From Pararge aegeria (Eukaryota; Arthropoda; Insecta; Lepidoptera; Nymphalidae): a DNA stretch of 64,000 nt. Both the position numbers and the translations under genes were made by a program. Where the stretch lies: contig NC_053193.1 of NCBI RefSeq assembly GCF_905163445.1, forward strand, positions 4,402,001 to 4,466,000, given 5' to 3'. Positions within the stretch are counted from its first letter, which is position 1. Each line of letters opens with the position of its first letter. Below, piece after piece: positions 9,271 to 20,986 of this stretch. The notes beneath the pieces are model-generated. The model was not told the origin of the DNA and made no database searches. It worked only from the letters and a program-made list of their open reading frames with translations.

Positions 9271-10060
9271 CACATCTAACACTAGTTACATCAAGACTTA
9301 CTTATAAAATAATTATAATGAAAAGTGAGAAAAGAGAAGCTAAATCTACGTTGTGCGATCCCACAATTTACCTTGCTAAATATAAACCTGAGCGTGGTAA
9401 GGTTATAATTTTCATTAGCATACCAAATTTGAAGCTGTCATGGGCACGCAGGATCGCTTAAATCCATCGTAAATCTCATTTAAAATATTTCTCATTTGCT
9501 TTTCATGACGTTGCTAGTTTGTAAAAAGCAAGATTACTTTATTAAGTAAGTGACAGCGGACGCTCTGTTTTTTAGGGTATCGTAGTCGACATGGAACCGA
9601 TAAAATTTCTGCGTGTACGTCAGTTCGTTGGCGGCTTGTCTCACAGAATTCCAGTAACAGTTTTTTTTTGCGTAGTAGTGAGTTTTTTAGTATAATAAAT
9701 AGCTGATGCTAGTGAATACGCCCGCGTTTGATTGCGTTTTTAAAGAGTCTTCAGGGTTCACTTTTATCTCGATTTGCGGAAACATGGTGAGTGCAACACT
9801 ATTTTGGCGTATCCATTATCTAAGGAGGCCAGAAAACTTTGTGACCATATAAAGTGTCCATTAAGCGTATGCTGATGAATATCATTAAGTAGCTCCAATG
9901 AAGGTGGGAAAGCCTTTTTTTCCTGGGTTTAAAAAAATCTATGCAAAGGTCGGTTAAGTATATGTCGTGATCGGTTCTGACCAAGCCGGCTAGGTTACAT
10001 TTTTTGGACTGTGATGTATAGTACGTAATTTTCTGTCTTTCGTACAAAAACTGTGATCAT
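9271..10060. other. No assigned feature
   Basis: The segment about 9570-9780 has a somewhat higher GC content ('cgtcagttcgttggcggctt') but no open frame with splice sites, and I found no second copy. The rest is AT-rich. Confidence 0.4.
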
Positions 10061-10295
10061 CATGATCATCAACAGCCCAGAAGGTCTACTGCTGAACATA
10101 GGCCTTTACAAGAGCGCACCACCACACACGGTCTTCCGCCTTTCTCATCCAGCCGCTTCCAGCCACCTTTTTAAGGGCATGTGTCCAGCGGACTAGTCGT
10201 CCCACTCTGCGCTTACCGATTCGCGATCTCCACTCCAAAACGCGTTTGCCCCAACGGCAATCGGTCCTACGACAGACATGACCCGACCATGACAT
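10061..10295 (-). pseudogene. Decayed C-terminus of a LINE endonuclease-reverse transcriptase
   Basis: On the minus strand a 69-codon frame contains GHVCRRTDCRWGKRVLEWR, RVGRLVRWTHALKKVAGSGW and AEDRVWWCALVKAYVQQ. The pattern GHVxRxxD.RW.KRVxEWR...GRxxxRW.D..KKVAGxxWMRxAxDR..W..L.EAYVQQ is the familiar C-terminal end of insect RTE-type non-LTR retrotransposon polyproteins. The stop codon follows directly, then 'accttctgggctgttgatga' and a short GAT-rich tail, as in these LINEs. No RT or endonuclease catalytic domain is present, so this is a 5'-truncated dead insertion. Confidence 0.75.
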
Positions 10296-11559
10296 GACAA
10301 AAACTGTGCTACTATTTTATAGTTTCAATAATAAATTTAAAACTACGTTTTAAAATCTACAAATCGAGCCTTTTCTTACTGTCCCACTATACCCAGTAAC
10401 GTATGCAGTTAAATATTATAGTTCAAGTACCCTTATTTAGTTTATAACCTTCGAGCGAATTTTGGGACGCAAATATACGCAACGAAAGTCTAAATGTATT
10501 TTTTTTAGTTTAACGAAATAATACATAAAAATAATACATGCCTATAATAAAATACTCCTTCGATAATTAAACAACCAAATTCAATCGATTCGTACGTTTA
10601 AGCGCTATGTTGACACATACAGACAAACATAAACAAAGCGGTGAAACTTATAACTAACCCTTTTTGCATCGGAGGTTAAAATGCATCGGAAGTTAAAGCA
10701 TAGACCATAAAGATCTAGAGCTATATAAGAGCATTCTTGGAGTCTATTTTTGTTCGACGGGGTCAAGGGTGGCTTTAATGGAACACTCTCAATGTGGCAT
10801 TCGTCACGTATATGTATCTAACATATTATATACCAAAGACAAGCTAGAAGAATGTTTCTTGTCCTATATAAACATTTAGTTGAGCTCACTCAATGACTTA
10901 GATTGAGATAATTCAAGGCTCCTTCACAGCTCACCGCATCACAAAACAAATCAAATTAATGGTACAAAATGATTTATTTGTGCTTTTTTATTTATACGTT
11001 GTGAGTGTGTGTGTGTGTTTTTTTTTAATTATTTTTTATTTAGCCTTGGGAAACAGCTTTTTGGTATATCGCTATCGATAAGGCCACCAAATTGTATCTT
11101 CTAACTTACCATTCTTTTGCATTTTTTTGGTAATTTTTATCTGTGGTATACATACAGATGGATGAATGTATGAACATTCCTCCATTCAAAGATTCATACA
11201 TTGATTCGTTCATTCAAAGTAAGTAAACTCTCCTGAAAGGGTTTGTAAAGTGTACACTTTACAGGTATCATCCCTAATTGCTGTTTCGTCGTATAATTAA
11301 TTGAGTCGACAGTAATTGTTCCTTAATAAGTTCCTGAGTCTTTAATAAAGAGGTGTAAGAACAAGAGTGATTGTCCCAGAGATATAAAGAACAACTTCAA
11401 GCGGCATCATCTATCAAAGTGTATGGAAGTTTGTAAACTGTGATTAATAAATTATCAAAGGTAAAGTTTTTTTATACCCAATCATGAAAAACCCTAATGG
11501 GTTTCTACGCGACCCGTCCGCTAAGTTAATTAAAGGGAACTAACTGTATATAATTTGAA
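10296..11559. other. Mostly unassigned; LINE-L tail relic and short GT run
   Basis: A fragment near 11060-11100 ('tatcgataaggccaccaaat') matches 44265-44290 and belongs to the family-L LINE tails. A (GT)n/T-rich run sits at about 11003-11026. Nothing else is identifiable. Confidence 0.4.
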
Positions 11560-11593
11560 AAAGCGTTGATAGCGAATTGGGTAGGAGATTTCA
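11560..11593 (+). mobile_element. SINE-B head, left part of a split copy
   Basis: 'agcgttgatagcgaattggg' followed by taggagatttca corresponds to the tRNA-like start (gcggtgatagcccagtgggt) of this family. The copy is interrupted after 11593 and resumes at 12033. Confidence 0.75.
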
Positions 11594-12032
11594 AAATATT
11601 GGATATAAGCAGGCGTTACTTTGCGGAAATCCATAATATATTATGAAAATTAAGCTTAATTTGCTATTACTTAACAATTATTCATTGTAAAGTCAACATC
11701 TCCTGAGGATGCTCCGCTTTCGGAGCGAAACGTGCGTAGAGGGTACATTGCCGAGGATCTGTTTGGTGTGGAGTATACGGATTGAAGTAATTATAAATTA
11801 CACCATACAGATTCTCCTGCTGTTCGCAGAGTATAGCAAATTAAGCTTAATTTTCATAATATATTATGGATTTCCGCAGAGTAACGCCTGCTTCTATCCA
11901 AGATTGGGTTAGATTCCCAGATCAGCTAAAAATTTGTGTAATTATTTTATTAAATCAGCAAATTGGCTGGTGCCTCAGCAAAGTGGTCCCGGATATTATC
12001 AGTATTGCAAATTAAGCTTAATTTTCATAATA
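11594..12032. mobile_element. Family-D element inserted in SINE-B, 12-bp TSD
   Basis: The insertion is bounded by the 12-bp direct repeat taggagatttca (11582-11593 and 12033-12044). It starts aaatattggata-(t)aagcaggcgttactttgcgg, the terminus found at 15528, 30569, 36898 and 42759. The sequence near 11594-11665 is repeated in inverse orientation at about 11838-11905, giving long imperfect inverted arms. The 67-codon ORF inside (MLRFRSETCVEG...) recurs in other copies simply because the DNA repeats. No transposase or RT motifs are visible. Confidence 0.75.
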
Positions 12033-12166
12033 TAGGAGATTTCACTTTCGGGGGGCCGAATTCGAATCCCAGCGCGCACCTCTAACTTTTACAAGCTATG
12101 TGCTTTTTATGGAATTAAAATATTACTTGCTTCAAAGGTGAAGGAATACATCGTGAGGAAACCTGA
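12033..12166 (+). mobile_element. SINE-B, right part of the split copy
   Basis: It continues from the head at 11560-11593: 'ccgaattcgaatcccagcgc' (B-box), 'attacttgcttcaaaggtga' and 'acatcgtgaggaaacctgaa'. The 3' third of the family is absent. Confidence 0.75.
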
Positions 12167-12800
12167 AAGTTCAAAGTCCGACATTATGACATACACTGCC
12201 CTTGCCGGGAATCGAAAGCGGGGCCTACCACTTATAGTAAATAGAGCAGTGTGTAGTGCCGTAGTGGTCGTCAAGTATTTTTTTTTTCGTTTTTCGGATT
12301 GTTTGTAGCTGATTAACTCTAATGATTTTAAAAGCGTAACGCGCTCAAATAATTTAATGGCTTATAATTTTTGCTTTAAGTTCCAACTACTCCACAGGAA
12401 TTTCCGTTCTTACTTTAGGAACTACATCTACAGCGCTATTCAGACATTCGAGACGGGTAATTGGGTTTTCTTTCAAGGATTTCTCAGTGCCAGTCTGCTG
12501 TTAAGTAATTGCCATTCTTAGAGTTCTAACTTGACACTATTATTAAGCCTCTTCTGGTTGTCTGTCTGTCAGCCGGCTATATCCTATGAACCGTTGAACA
12601 TCAAACTTTCATAACGAATAATAAAAATGAAAAAAAAATGTTGTAAATTAAGGACTGCGACGAAATAGTAAGACAGCGTGGTAGATCTAAACATCTTTAT
12701 TCCTTAAGGATGAAAATCGGGAAGAATATGTCTAGCGTAGTTACTCGTTATATTATAGTAATTTGTTAAAGTAATTACTTGGAAATCGAAAATCTACTTA
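12167..12800. other. No assigned feature
   Basis: Short fragments look repeat-like ('ccgggaatcgaaagcggggc' near 12199), but no family could be assigned. There are no coding signs. Confidence 0.4.
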
Positions 12801-13167
12801 TCCTACTAATATTATAAATGTGAAAGTGTGGATGTTTGTTAGGTACTCAATCACGCAAAAACGGCTGAACGGAATTGGATGAAATTTGACATGCATGTAT
12901 CCTTTGACATGCAAAAGAGCATAAGCTACCTTTTATCCCAATCCCTTAGTAGTTCCTGAGGGAAAATTGAAAATAGTTTACGAGCTAAACCGCGGGCAGA
13001 TATTTTTGTAATTTGGTATGCATTTCACCTATGCTTTGGAAAAGGACATGTACTTTCTATAAAGATATCTCAAATAGTTCCCGTGGTAGGATTAAAGTAT
13101 TGCTAACCAAAGAAGCTGTAGAAACAATTCTGAAGTCCACGTAAACGATGTCGCGGGCAAAAACTAG
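12801..13167 (+). mobile_element. Helitron-like element (type I)
   Basis: It starts TCCTACTAATATTATAAATG and ends gatgtcgcgggcaaaaa-CTAG, followed by T. The interior has 'cacgcaaaaacggctgaacg' and 'aaccgcgggcagatattttt', an internal copy of the 3'-end-like motif. About 367 bp, with no coding. Confidence 0.7.
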
Positions 13168-13264
13168 TTGAATATAAAAGGAAATGTTGTATTCACTTCT
13201 ATTAACGTTATTAACAAAAAAACTATTCAGCTTTATTATTGCTTATTAGTAGGTATATATATTA

Positions 13265-13330
13265 GTTGAGTAGCAGTAGAGCTCTTAATGACAGAGCTCG
13301 TCCACGGAAGCACTACTGCTATAATAAAAT
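13265..13330 (+). repeat. Family-K repeat fragment
   Basis: 'gtagcagtagagctcttaat' and 'acagagctcgtccacggaag' match the start of the longer copy at 25415-25690 ('agtagtagag', 'acagacctcgtccgggaaag'). Confidence 0.5.
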
Positions 13331-13458
13331 GTAATCGTATAGGTACCTACTTTTATTTGATCGCGGGCACCGAATTTTTCGAATGAAAAAAATATTTTAA
13401 ATATTTTTTATCATTGGTTTGTCACTTCAATTATTTATCCCTATCCCTACTCCTACTT

Positions 13459-13722
13459 TCCTACTAATATTATAAATGTGAATGTTTGTTTCTTACGCTT
13501 TCACGCGAAAACTACTGAACCGATCTTCATGAAACTTTTATACATATTCTTGGAGGTATTAGAAATAATATAGTATAGTTTTCATTGAAAAAAGAATTAC
13601 GTAAGATAATTTTATTTTTTTGTGAAAAAGTTTAAAAATCTCATATATGACTATAGGTGTAGCCTATGTAGCAGTGCGCTGCCTCCCAAATTTACGTGGG
13701 ACAAGCCGTAGGGCACATCTAG
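13459..13722 (+). mobile_element. Helitron-like element (type I)
   Basis: Start TCCTACTAATATTATAAATG, then 'acgctttcacgcgaaaacta' and 'ccgatcttcatgaaactttt'. It ends ccgtagggcacat-CTAG followed by T. Its interior differs from the 12801 copy, so the two share ends more than bodies. Confidence 0.65.
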
Positions 13723-14173
13723 TTTTGAATTTTTGTTACTGTAGATCGGATAGATTGTGCGTAAAGAAATCACTCATTCTAAACCCTTCAGAAAGGAAGC
13801 AATACTGTTTTACAAAATAAGCGTGCCTAGTAATTCCCTGGACGAGCTCTGCCACACGAAGATTCTGCTGCGTAAAAGATATACATGTTTACAAACTTCA
13901 AACTTCAATGTTCACGTTGATAATAAAATGGCAGCCAGGAAACGAAGCACGTCGTATTGGTGAAACGCCCATTACGAGGGGGATCAAAACCCTCACGTCC
14001 TCGCCTCGATCCAAATCTAATCTAAAGCTATAAAACTATTACGCAGCTTAGATGACTGAAGGAAAATGCGGGGAACTTATATCCTGATAAGGAAAACTTT
14101 TTCTGGCGACAAGAAATAACTTTCGATGGATGAAATGAACACTTAGGTATATCACTAATTAGAAATTAGATTT
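13723..14173. other. No assigned feature
   Basis: A 68-codon ORF (13757-13963) has no domain features or splice context that I can see. No repeat family was assigned. Confidence 0.4.
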
Positions 14174-14370
14174 TGGCCGGCCGATGGGCGCAGTTTGCAG
14201 CGACCCGGCTTTCTGAGTCAAAGGCCGTGGGTTCGATTCCCTCAACTGGAAAATGTTTGTGTGATGAGCATGAATGTCTGGGTGTTTTTTATGTATTTTA
14301 TAAGTATTTATGTATATTATACATAAAAATATTCATCGGTCATCTCAGTACCCAAGACACAAGATTCTCC
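14174..14370 (+). mobile_element. SINE-A copy, 3'-truncated
   Basis: The head is well preserved ('gggcgcagtttgcagcgacc', 'gtgggttcgattccctcaac'). The body is lost after 'agtacccaagacacaa', where a family-D fragment begins. The junction suggests a later insertion or recombination. Confidence 0.75.
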
Positions 14371-14446
14371 TGCTTTTCGCGGAGTATAGCAAGTTAAGCT
14401 TGATTTTAAAGGTATATCATGGATTTCCCCAAAGTAACGCCGTAAA
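14371..14446 (+). mobile_element. Family-D fragment
   Basis: 'gattctcctgcttttcgcgg', 'agtatagcaagttaagcttg' and 'catggatttccccaaagtaa' match the right arm of the element at 11594-12032. The terminus after 'taacgcc' is missing. Confidence 0.65.
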
Positions 14447-15242
14447 GTAAAATTTTGGACTAAAAATCGTCTTTGTTGTAGAACTATAAGCAGAAAATAT
14501 TTTTTTTTTACTACATATTTAAGTCGGTGCCAAGTAAAATGTAGAAAATTACTAGGTATAGATCATATAATTCGTATTTCCTTTTATATAACAGACAGAT
14601 AAGTACCGGGGTTTTGAAAAAAAACTTATACTTGGTTGGTTATAGTTGTTACATTATTTATTTTGAAATGTAAAATATCATAATATTAATTCCACAGCTC
14701 CACTATAAAAGGCACGTGGCTTAGAATCTGCTTTAACAATATAATTTTTTATACTTACATTTTATTTTAATAGAAAACAGAAGGAAGAAAAAGTAAACGT
14801 CTTCCAAGCAACTTCAAAGAGGATTTTATTAAATAAGGATCTGAGTTATGAAGTTCGCTTAGAAATAAAGTGAGGTCGAGTTTCCAATTAATTTCATGAC
14901 TATCTTTTGTATCGGATACTCTATCAATTTTTTTCTATAACCCATAAATTAGGAAGTTTTCAATTTGTCTCATACAGTATTAACTTACAGTCTACTGTAG
15001 AATAATTTTTCTGAAACGTAACGCCGGAGAAAAGGTAATCTGTTAAATTTGACAAATCATGATTTGATTGGTTGTCCATCTAAAATGACAGATTTACTTC
15101 AACACTAAATTAACCCACAAGTATTCAAAGTTCGTCAATTGGAATTTTCTACAATTACTTTGTCACCGACTTAAAAGTGTTGTAGAAAATATTTATTTTC
15201 TTGTAACACAAAGTTATTTTTTGACAAAAAACTCTTATATTT
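14447..15242. other. No assigned feature
   Basis: AT-rich sequence with no coding region. 'aagtcggtgccaagtaaaat' (14521) and 'tttgtcaccgacttaaaagt' (15160) may be partial inverted ends of a degraded element, but the match is short. Confidence 0.35.
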
Positions 15243-15528
15243 TGAAAATTAAGCTTAATTTGCTATACTCCGCCAACAGCAGGAGAATCTGTATGGTGTA
15301 TTTTATAATTACTTCAATCCGTATACTCCACATCAAACAGATCCTCGGCAATGTACCCGAGAATGTACCCAATGTTCCTCTACGCTCGTTTCGTTCCGAA
15401 ACCGGAGCATCCTCAGGAGATGTTGACCTTACAATTAATAATTGTTAAGTAATTGCAAATTAAGATATTAATTTTCATAATACATTATGGATTTCCGCAA
15501 CGTAATGCCTGCTTCTATCCAATATTTA
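15243..15528 (-). mobile_element. Family-D element
   Basis: It contains 'attaagcttaatttgctata', 'acagcaggagaatctgtatg', 'accggagcatcctcaggaga' and ends 'aatgcctgcttctatccaat'-attt, the canonical terminus in inverse orientation. A small duplication (gtaccc-aatgt) is present near 15354-15375. Confidence 0.7.
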
Positions 15529-15854
15529 AAAAATTCTTACTATGTATGTATATACATGTAAGTATGTATATACATAACCTTGCAGAGGTTATAGCAGCAT
15601 ATTTAAAAAAGGTACTCATTATAGCTTTCTACTATGTACTAGGTGGTAGACACTGAGTGGTGGTGGTACTCACTGAGAGACCTGGACGTTTCAAAAGCGT
15701 TTACTTAGAATAGCCAAGTAAGAAAGCCCTACTTTAAGTAATTTAATTTTGAATTTAAATTTGAGGGGTCAAAATTTTAATTTTATCTAGCAGGCTGGGA
15801 ATTGATAAAATCAATGTTTTTCAGTTCATGATCTCTAATACATAATATTAATTA

Positions 15855-16030
15855 CAGAAACATAAAATACATTACAAGAAATGGCCATAAATTAGTGACA
15901 TCAGTTTTTATACAATTGATGAGTAAATGTAAAATGTAAATTTTTGATGTTGGAAAAGAGCAACTGCTGAGTTTCTTGTCGGCTTCTTCTCGGTAGAATC
16001 TGCCTTCCAAACCGGTAGTATATATGTGTA
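15855..16030 (-). mobile_element. LINE 3'-tail-like repeat (family M)
   Basis: 'ttcttgtcggcttcttctcg', 'gtagaatctgccttccaaac' and 'cggtagta' are the reverse complement of 26385-26615 ('accaccggttcggaaggcag', 'ccgggaagaagccgacaaga'). I infer a non-LTR retrotransposon tail from the family's general appearance in Lepidoptera. Confidence 0.45.
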
Positions 16031-17800
16031 TATATATGTCAGGAAAGTCAGGTTAATTAGTCTACTACCTAGCTAAAGTCAGGTTAACTCCTCTTTGATA
16101 GTACGAAATCTAGACATAGTAATAATATTTCACGGGGTGTGAACTGGTTACTTGATTGGCCGTAAAGAGATTTGAGCGTGATTTATATAACGTTCGGCCT
16201 ATTTTACACTCATGTAATATCGTAAATCGTGTTATATCGGGTGTTTGATGTTATTTAGTCATATATCTCTTATTAAAGAATAATGCACCATGCATTATTC
16301 TTTAATAACCGATAAGAATTTGTGTTAAATTTTCCTCGCTCTGTCGTTTTCCACAATACGCATATTTTCATGATTTTTTTAACAATTATAAATACTTAAT
16401 CCTTCATTCAGTCTATTTTTACTAATTTGACATAGAACCCACTTTTAAATAATGGTTTCGAGACTCCATTCCTGACCAAAAGTAGACTTCTTAATGAATC
16501 AACGTGTAACACTGTGTGCCTTTACCTTTGCACAGAAAACTAAGTTGCCAATTTGTAACTGTTAATAAGATTTATTTTCGCATACAATTTATTTACTCTT
16601 TTCGCCATGCTAGGAAATTTATTTTTTAAGTGGCTAGTTTTAGCATTTTTTTTATGTTGTCTAATTCTATAACAATTCACCATTTAAGAAATCTTTCCAT
16701 ACCAACCCGTAATTCAAAGTAAGACCGAATATTTTCGTTATACATTACAAGCTAGTGACTTTTAATGCATTGGTAGATACATTGTTTTCATTTGTAGTAA
16801 AGAATGGTGAATGTTATCCGTGAAACTTTGGGTTTCCATTTATGATTTAATATTAATGAACCAGTTAAAACTTTAGCCTTAAAATAAAAGATATAACGTA
16901 TAAATAATAACATAGGCTCTGAAAACATTACTCTACATTTAGTACATTGGGGTAAGAAATATTTAATAAAGTCCCATTTGCAGTTGTCAGGCACAGTTAA
17001 CCGTGTTTATTACACATTTACTTTGGTCTAAAAGGTTCTGATAGAATATAAGAAAAACAATCTAAATGTTAGTATATCAGAATGAGAAATACGTGTTAGG
17101 CCGATACAAATTGCTTCTTATGTGGAATCAGAGCTTATCCCTATTCTTTAGGGGCAAAAATCAATACGAACCACCGATTCTCGTTTGGTAGCTTGTTGAG
17201 CAATACGTACAGTCCGATTCATACTTTATGACTTCTCGAACTTCTTGCGTTTTGATGGGCAGAATTTAATATTCGGTATCAGCCTATCGAAGCAGCACAG
17301 CGACGACATAAAGTTACAATCGGATCGTATCTACTTGATGAAGCAATAATAAAACTCATAAGCTTAAAATTTTGATAAATTATCGATATTCCCAAGGGAG
17401 GTTGGGGACAGACCAGACAACCAAAACAGCAATTTTATCTTCTTCAGAACAGGAGGATTTAGATCACAAGGGCAAGATAGAGAATATCACCGATTCAATT
17501 TGGCATAATGGAAGACTATTACGATACGCTTGCTACGAGAAGAACAAACGAGAAGAATAAAATAGATAGACTCACCGATTCTCACTTATGTCGTAGGACA
17601 TACACAGCTACTCACTACTCACTACTACTACTCACTACAGCTACCGTGAACTATAGTGAACCTTATGATATATATATTAAGGTATGTATTATGTATGTTG
17701 TGTGTTCATAGAATCTAATTCCGACTTCTTTACATCGGAAAAGTATTCTAACAAGAATAGACGATTCCTAAATCAGAGTATTAAAGATTTTCACGAGCCT
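16031..17800. other. Repeat-poor stretch with one hairpin
   Basis: Bases 16270-16287 and 16291-16308 are exact reverse complements (18-bp arms, 3-base loop). Short ORFs at 16788-16994 (minus), 17372-17560 and 17508-17711 (plus) have no splice context or family features. The stretch is probably intron. Confidence 0.45.
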
Positions 17801-17866
17801 GTCTTATGTGTGTGTCTGTCTTGTGTATGTGTGTCTGTCTTGCGTGTGTGTCTGTCTGTGTCATCG
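17801..17866 (+). repeat. Degenerate TGTGTG/TCTGTCT minisatellite
   Basis: Three to four imperfect copies of a (tg)n-tctgtcttg(t/c) unit lie in tandem, followed by 'accgaacggatgaaccgatt', a phrase common in dispersed lepidopteran repeats. The overlapping 61-codon ORF reads Cys/Val-rich only because of this repeat. Confidence 0.6.
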
Positions 17867-18065
17867 TAGCGACCGAACGGATGAACCGATTTTGATTTTG
17901 TTTTGTAGTCGGAAGTGTTTTTAGCTATGTTTCATGAAAACCGATTCTAGATGACCACCCAACTTCCAAATCCAAGATCGCCGTCTCCACGAAATCGCGA
18001 AAAACATTTTTTTTCATTTCTCGATCAATATGGGTATAAAATGAAAGAGCTTGACTAGTAAAATA

Positions 18066-19324
18066 ATGTTCACGATATTGAAACTCGGAGATTTATTAAA
18101 TTTGAAATTTTTATCATTAAAATTGGTATGCTGGCCTCTATTGGCCAACTGAATTTATGTACGAAATGATTCATAATACTAACGCAATCCACACTGGCCC
18201 AACCTCATCACGTGCGGGGCTAAGGACTAGAGTCTAGACTCTATGGTTAGAGATAGTTTTCATTAAAGTAAGGTGACCATTGCTTCAAATTATGGAGGAC
18301 AGTCTCAAAAAATTGTGTAGCAGTTATTTGAATTCTCTTGTCTAGTACATTCAAGTAATTCCGATTGACTACAGTGTAAAATAAAATTCAGATTTTTTTT
18401 TGAACCATTCCCCCGTGCTTTGAAGATTACATAAAATATTTCGCTTAGACAATCACCACTACCATGGAAGTACATGAAAACTTTATTAGAGGGCCCCCGA
18501 TAATCGACACTGAAGTCAAAACTGTATTTTTTTTTATTTCTGTCTGTATTTTGTCCGCCACTTTTTCACTTACTGTTCTCATCTCATATTCTTGGTCCGT
18601 CTTTTATTTGTACTAAAATATTAGTAACATATTCAAGAGAACAGAGATGAGAAAAAGCATAACCTTCATTTAAAAACTCAAGAGATCGTGAGTTCTAAGT
18701 CTGTTTTCCGAATTATTTTTAACTCTTCGGTTCTGGTAAATATATAAAGTAAACACAGGCGCGCAGGTCGCTGTTAGACGACGTAAAACAAATCTCAGTC
18801 AATTTGCCTTAGGTTAGAGATTTGCGTACAACATAATGCATGAATTTCATATTAAATACTTATTCGATTACTTTTTTCCATACATACAGAATAATCAAAA
18901 ATGGAACATGCGTGTTTAGCTTAGCCTGCTATAACTGAAATAAATGCTTTCTCTTATTGTTTTACCGTTTTACATACATAAAGTATTCATACCAAAAAAT
19001 GCTCCAACATCGATCAAAATATTAAGAGCCGAGGGAGTTATCTTGTCAAGTAAATATTAATACTTTACACTACATAGCACTCACAATTTCGTCTACGTAA
19101 GATGTCCATGGAACTAATCGACTTCATAACCAAATTTCATGCTTTACCATTTAAATATGGATTGCCAAATTTATAAAACGAGAAACCTCATACAAACTTC
19201 CGTAAGAGCAGAACATTGACCTAAAAGATATATTTTCGTGAACATCGCTAACACATCTCTTGGTTTACTGTTTTAGTCTGTAAATGCTATCAGTCACTAT
19301 ACAAGCTATAAATTAATGAATGAA
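18066..19324. other. No assigned feature
   Basis: AT-rich DNA without coding or internal repeat matches. It is taken as intron of the exon A/B gene. Confidence 0.4.
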
Positions 19325-19515
19325 TACATTTTTATTGTACACCACATAAACATATAGAAAAATTATAAATAAAAATTTAACAAAAAGTACGATTTGGCGC
19401 CTTAGCGCTACATAGCGATCTCTTCCAGGCAACCAAAGGCGTAAAACACAGCTCAAGAAGAGAGGTAGGTGGTGTATATAAATAAACATATTTTTGCATA
19501 TATACCTACATACAT
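19325..19515 (-). mobile_element. LINE 3'-tail fragment (family L)
   Basis: 'tttttattgtacaccacata', 'gcgccttagcgctacatagc' and 'gatctcttccaggcaaccaa' align with 42338-42580. The A/T-rich terminus lies on the left, so the element is in minus orientation. Confidence 0.55.
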
Positions 19516-19834
19516 AGATATATACACATATAATATATAGATATAGATATTAATATCAATTATACATAATATAGCTATGTAGATATAATTTTCAATTGCC
19601 AGTCACAACTTCTTTAGTCAAACTGCTGTAAATTGAAGATAAATATAAAATTGAAGCCTCAGTAATATAACACTTATTTTCTTTAATTGGGTTTTCCAGA
19701 CGCTCTTTCGGTCTTTCGATAAAATGGTATTAGGCGGGCCTACATATGCGGATTTTGATTTAAATTACGCATTCATTTGACAATTATTTAACTCGATATA
19801 AGAATGTTATCAGACATAATTATATCTTTGTTGA

Positions 19835-20060
19835 AAGGTTCTTCTAGATGTAGTTTTTGAAGTACATACTTCTTTTGGCGCGATGGGGAAAAATGATGAG
19901 AGTGAATTTTTACGATGCGCGCGCACACCGACACCTGAATTATAAATCGTAAAATCGATAACTATGTTCAAGTTGTATATTCTAGTATTTTTGTATTTAG
20001 AACACGTGTTTCTTAACAGTACAAACAGTGTGAATAAATAAATATAATTACGTTAATAAA
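19835..20060 (+). repeat. Family-E repeat
   Basis: 'cttcttttggcgcgatgggg', 'gaatttttacgatgcgcgcg' and 'cacaccgacacc' recur near 36305-36480, and a related block is in reverse at 33170-33240. The alternating GC block gcgcgcgc is unusual for the surrounding AT-rich DNA. The class of element is unknown. Confidence 0.55.
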
Positions 20061-20641
20061 ACCTTTTTTATTTAAATAAAATCTTTTGTGATTAATTTTA
20101 ATATTTATCGTTAATCACAACTGCATTTTAGTTATTTTTTTTCCATACTCACATAAGTACACACACTCTTTTTTTTTAATACTTGAACGATAAAACGACA
20201 AATTTTTATGTATTTAACTTATTCAGATCTTAATAATATTTATATATGCTTCCAAATAACTGATGGGAATAACTAAAGAACAATAAATAAAACGATCCGC
20301 GATTAACGTTATAAAATCATCCTACAGGCGATTAAAAAAACTTTTACCAATATATAGGTATATGAAGAGTATTTTTATTGCCTACCTAGGTTAAATTGAT
20401 GCAGGCTGATCACTGTACAGATCAGATTGTCCCAGATTATACGGTAAGTTGGTCACGCTAGTTAGTCGGTTATTTCAGTTGGCTCGTTTAAGTCCCAATT
20501 AGAATGTCGCCGATCCCTGATGAGTTACCGCCGTACATAGTTACCCCAGTTATACCTACACCTTAGTGAATACCTTCAGTTTAGTGACAGAGATAAGTTC
20601 TAGATGATTTGGGACAGTTATCCTAATTCCAAGTTACACAG

Positions 20642-20694
20642 TCCAAGATAATTTTAAATTAAATAGTTACTATTTAATTTAAAATTATCTTGGA
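20642..20694. repeat. Perfect 26-bp palindrome with 1-base centre
   Basis: 20642-20667 (tccaagataattttaaatta...) is the exact reverse complement of 20669-20694. Only one base separates the arms, so it could extrude as a cruciform. It lies about 300 bp from the 3' edge of exon A, inside the putative intron. No second copy is in the window. Confidence 0.9.
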
Positions 20695-20986
20695 TATGTC
20701 ATCAATTCTCGTTGATCTAGTGTTTATCATCTTTGTATACCCACAAGGTCATGGTTTCCCAACAAATGTTCAGTTTTTCAGTTGGTGTCCGCCCCAAGCT
20801 AGAAATTTGGCGTTATCGGTCCACCGTAGTTATGATTAATATCAGATTTTAGTCAAACGCTGCATCGCAATTGTCACGTTAAACGTTGCGTCGCGTTTGT
20901 CGTGTCGCGTTGGCTTCAACAAAATCATTCATCGTGTAAGCAATGATGTTTGATTATAAAATGGCTTTAATAGAAGATGAACATAC

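Noticed and set aside
20515..20545. CTGATGAG motif suggesting a hammerhead ribozyme core
   Set aside because: The required GAAA partner and supporting stems are not present at workable distances.
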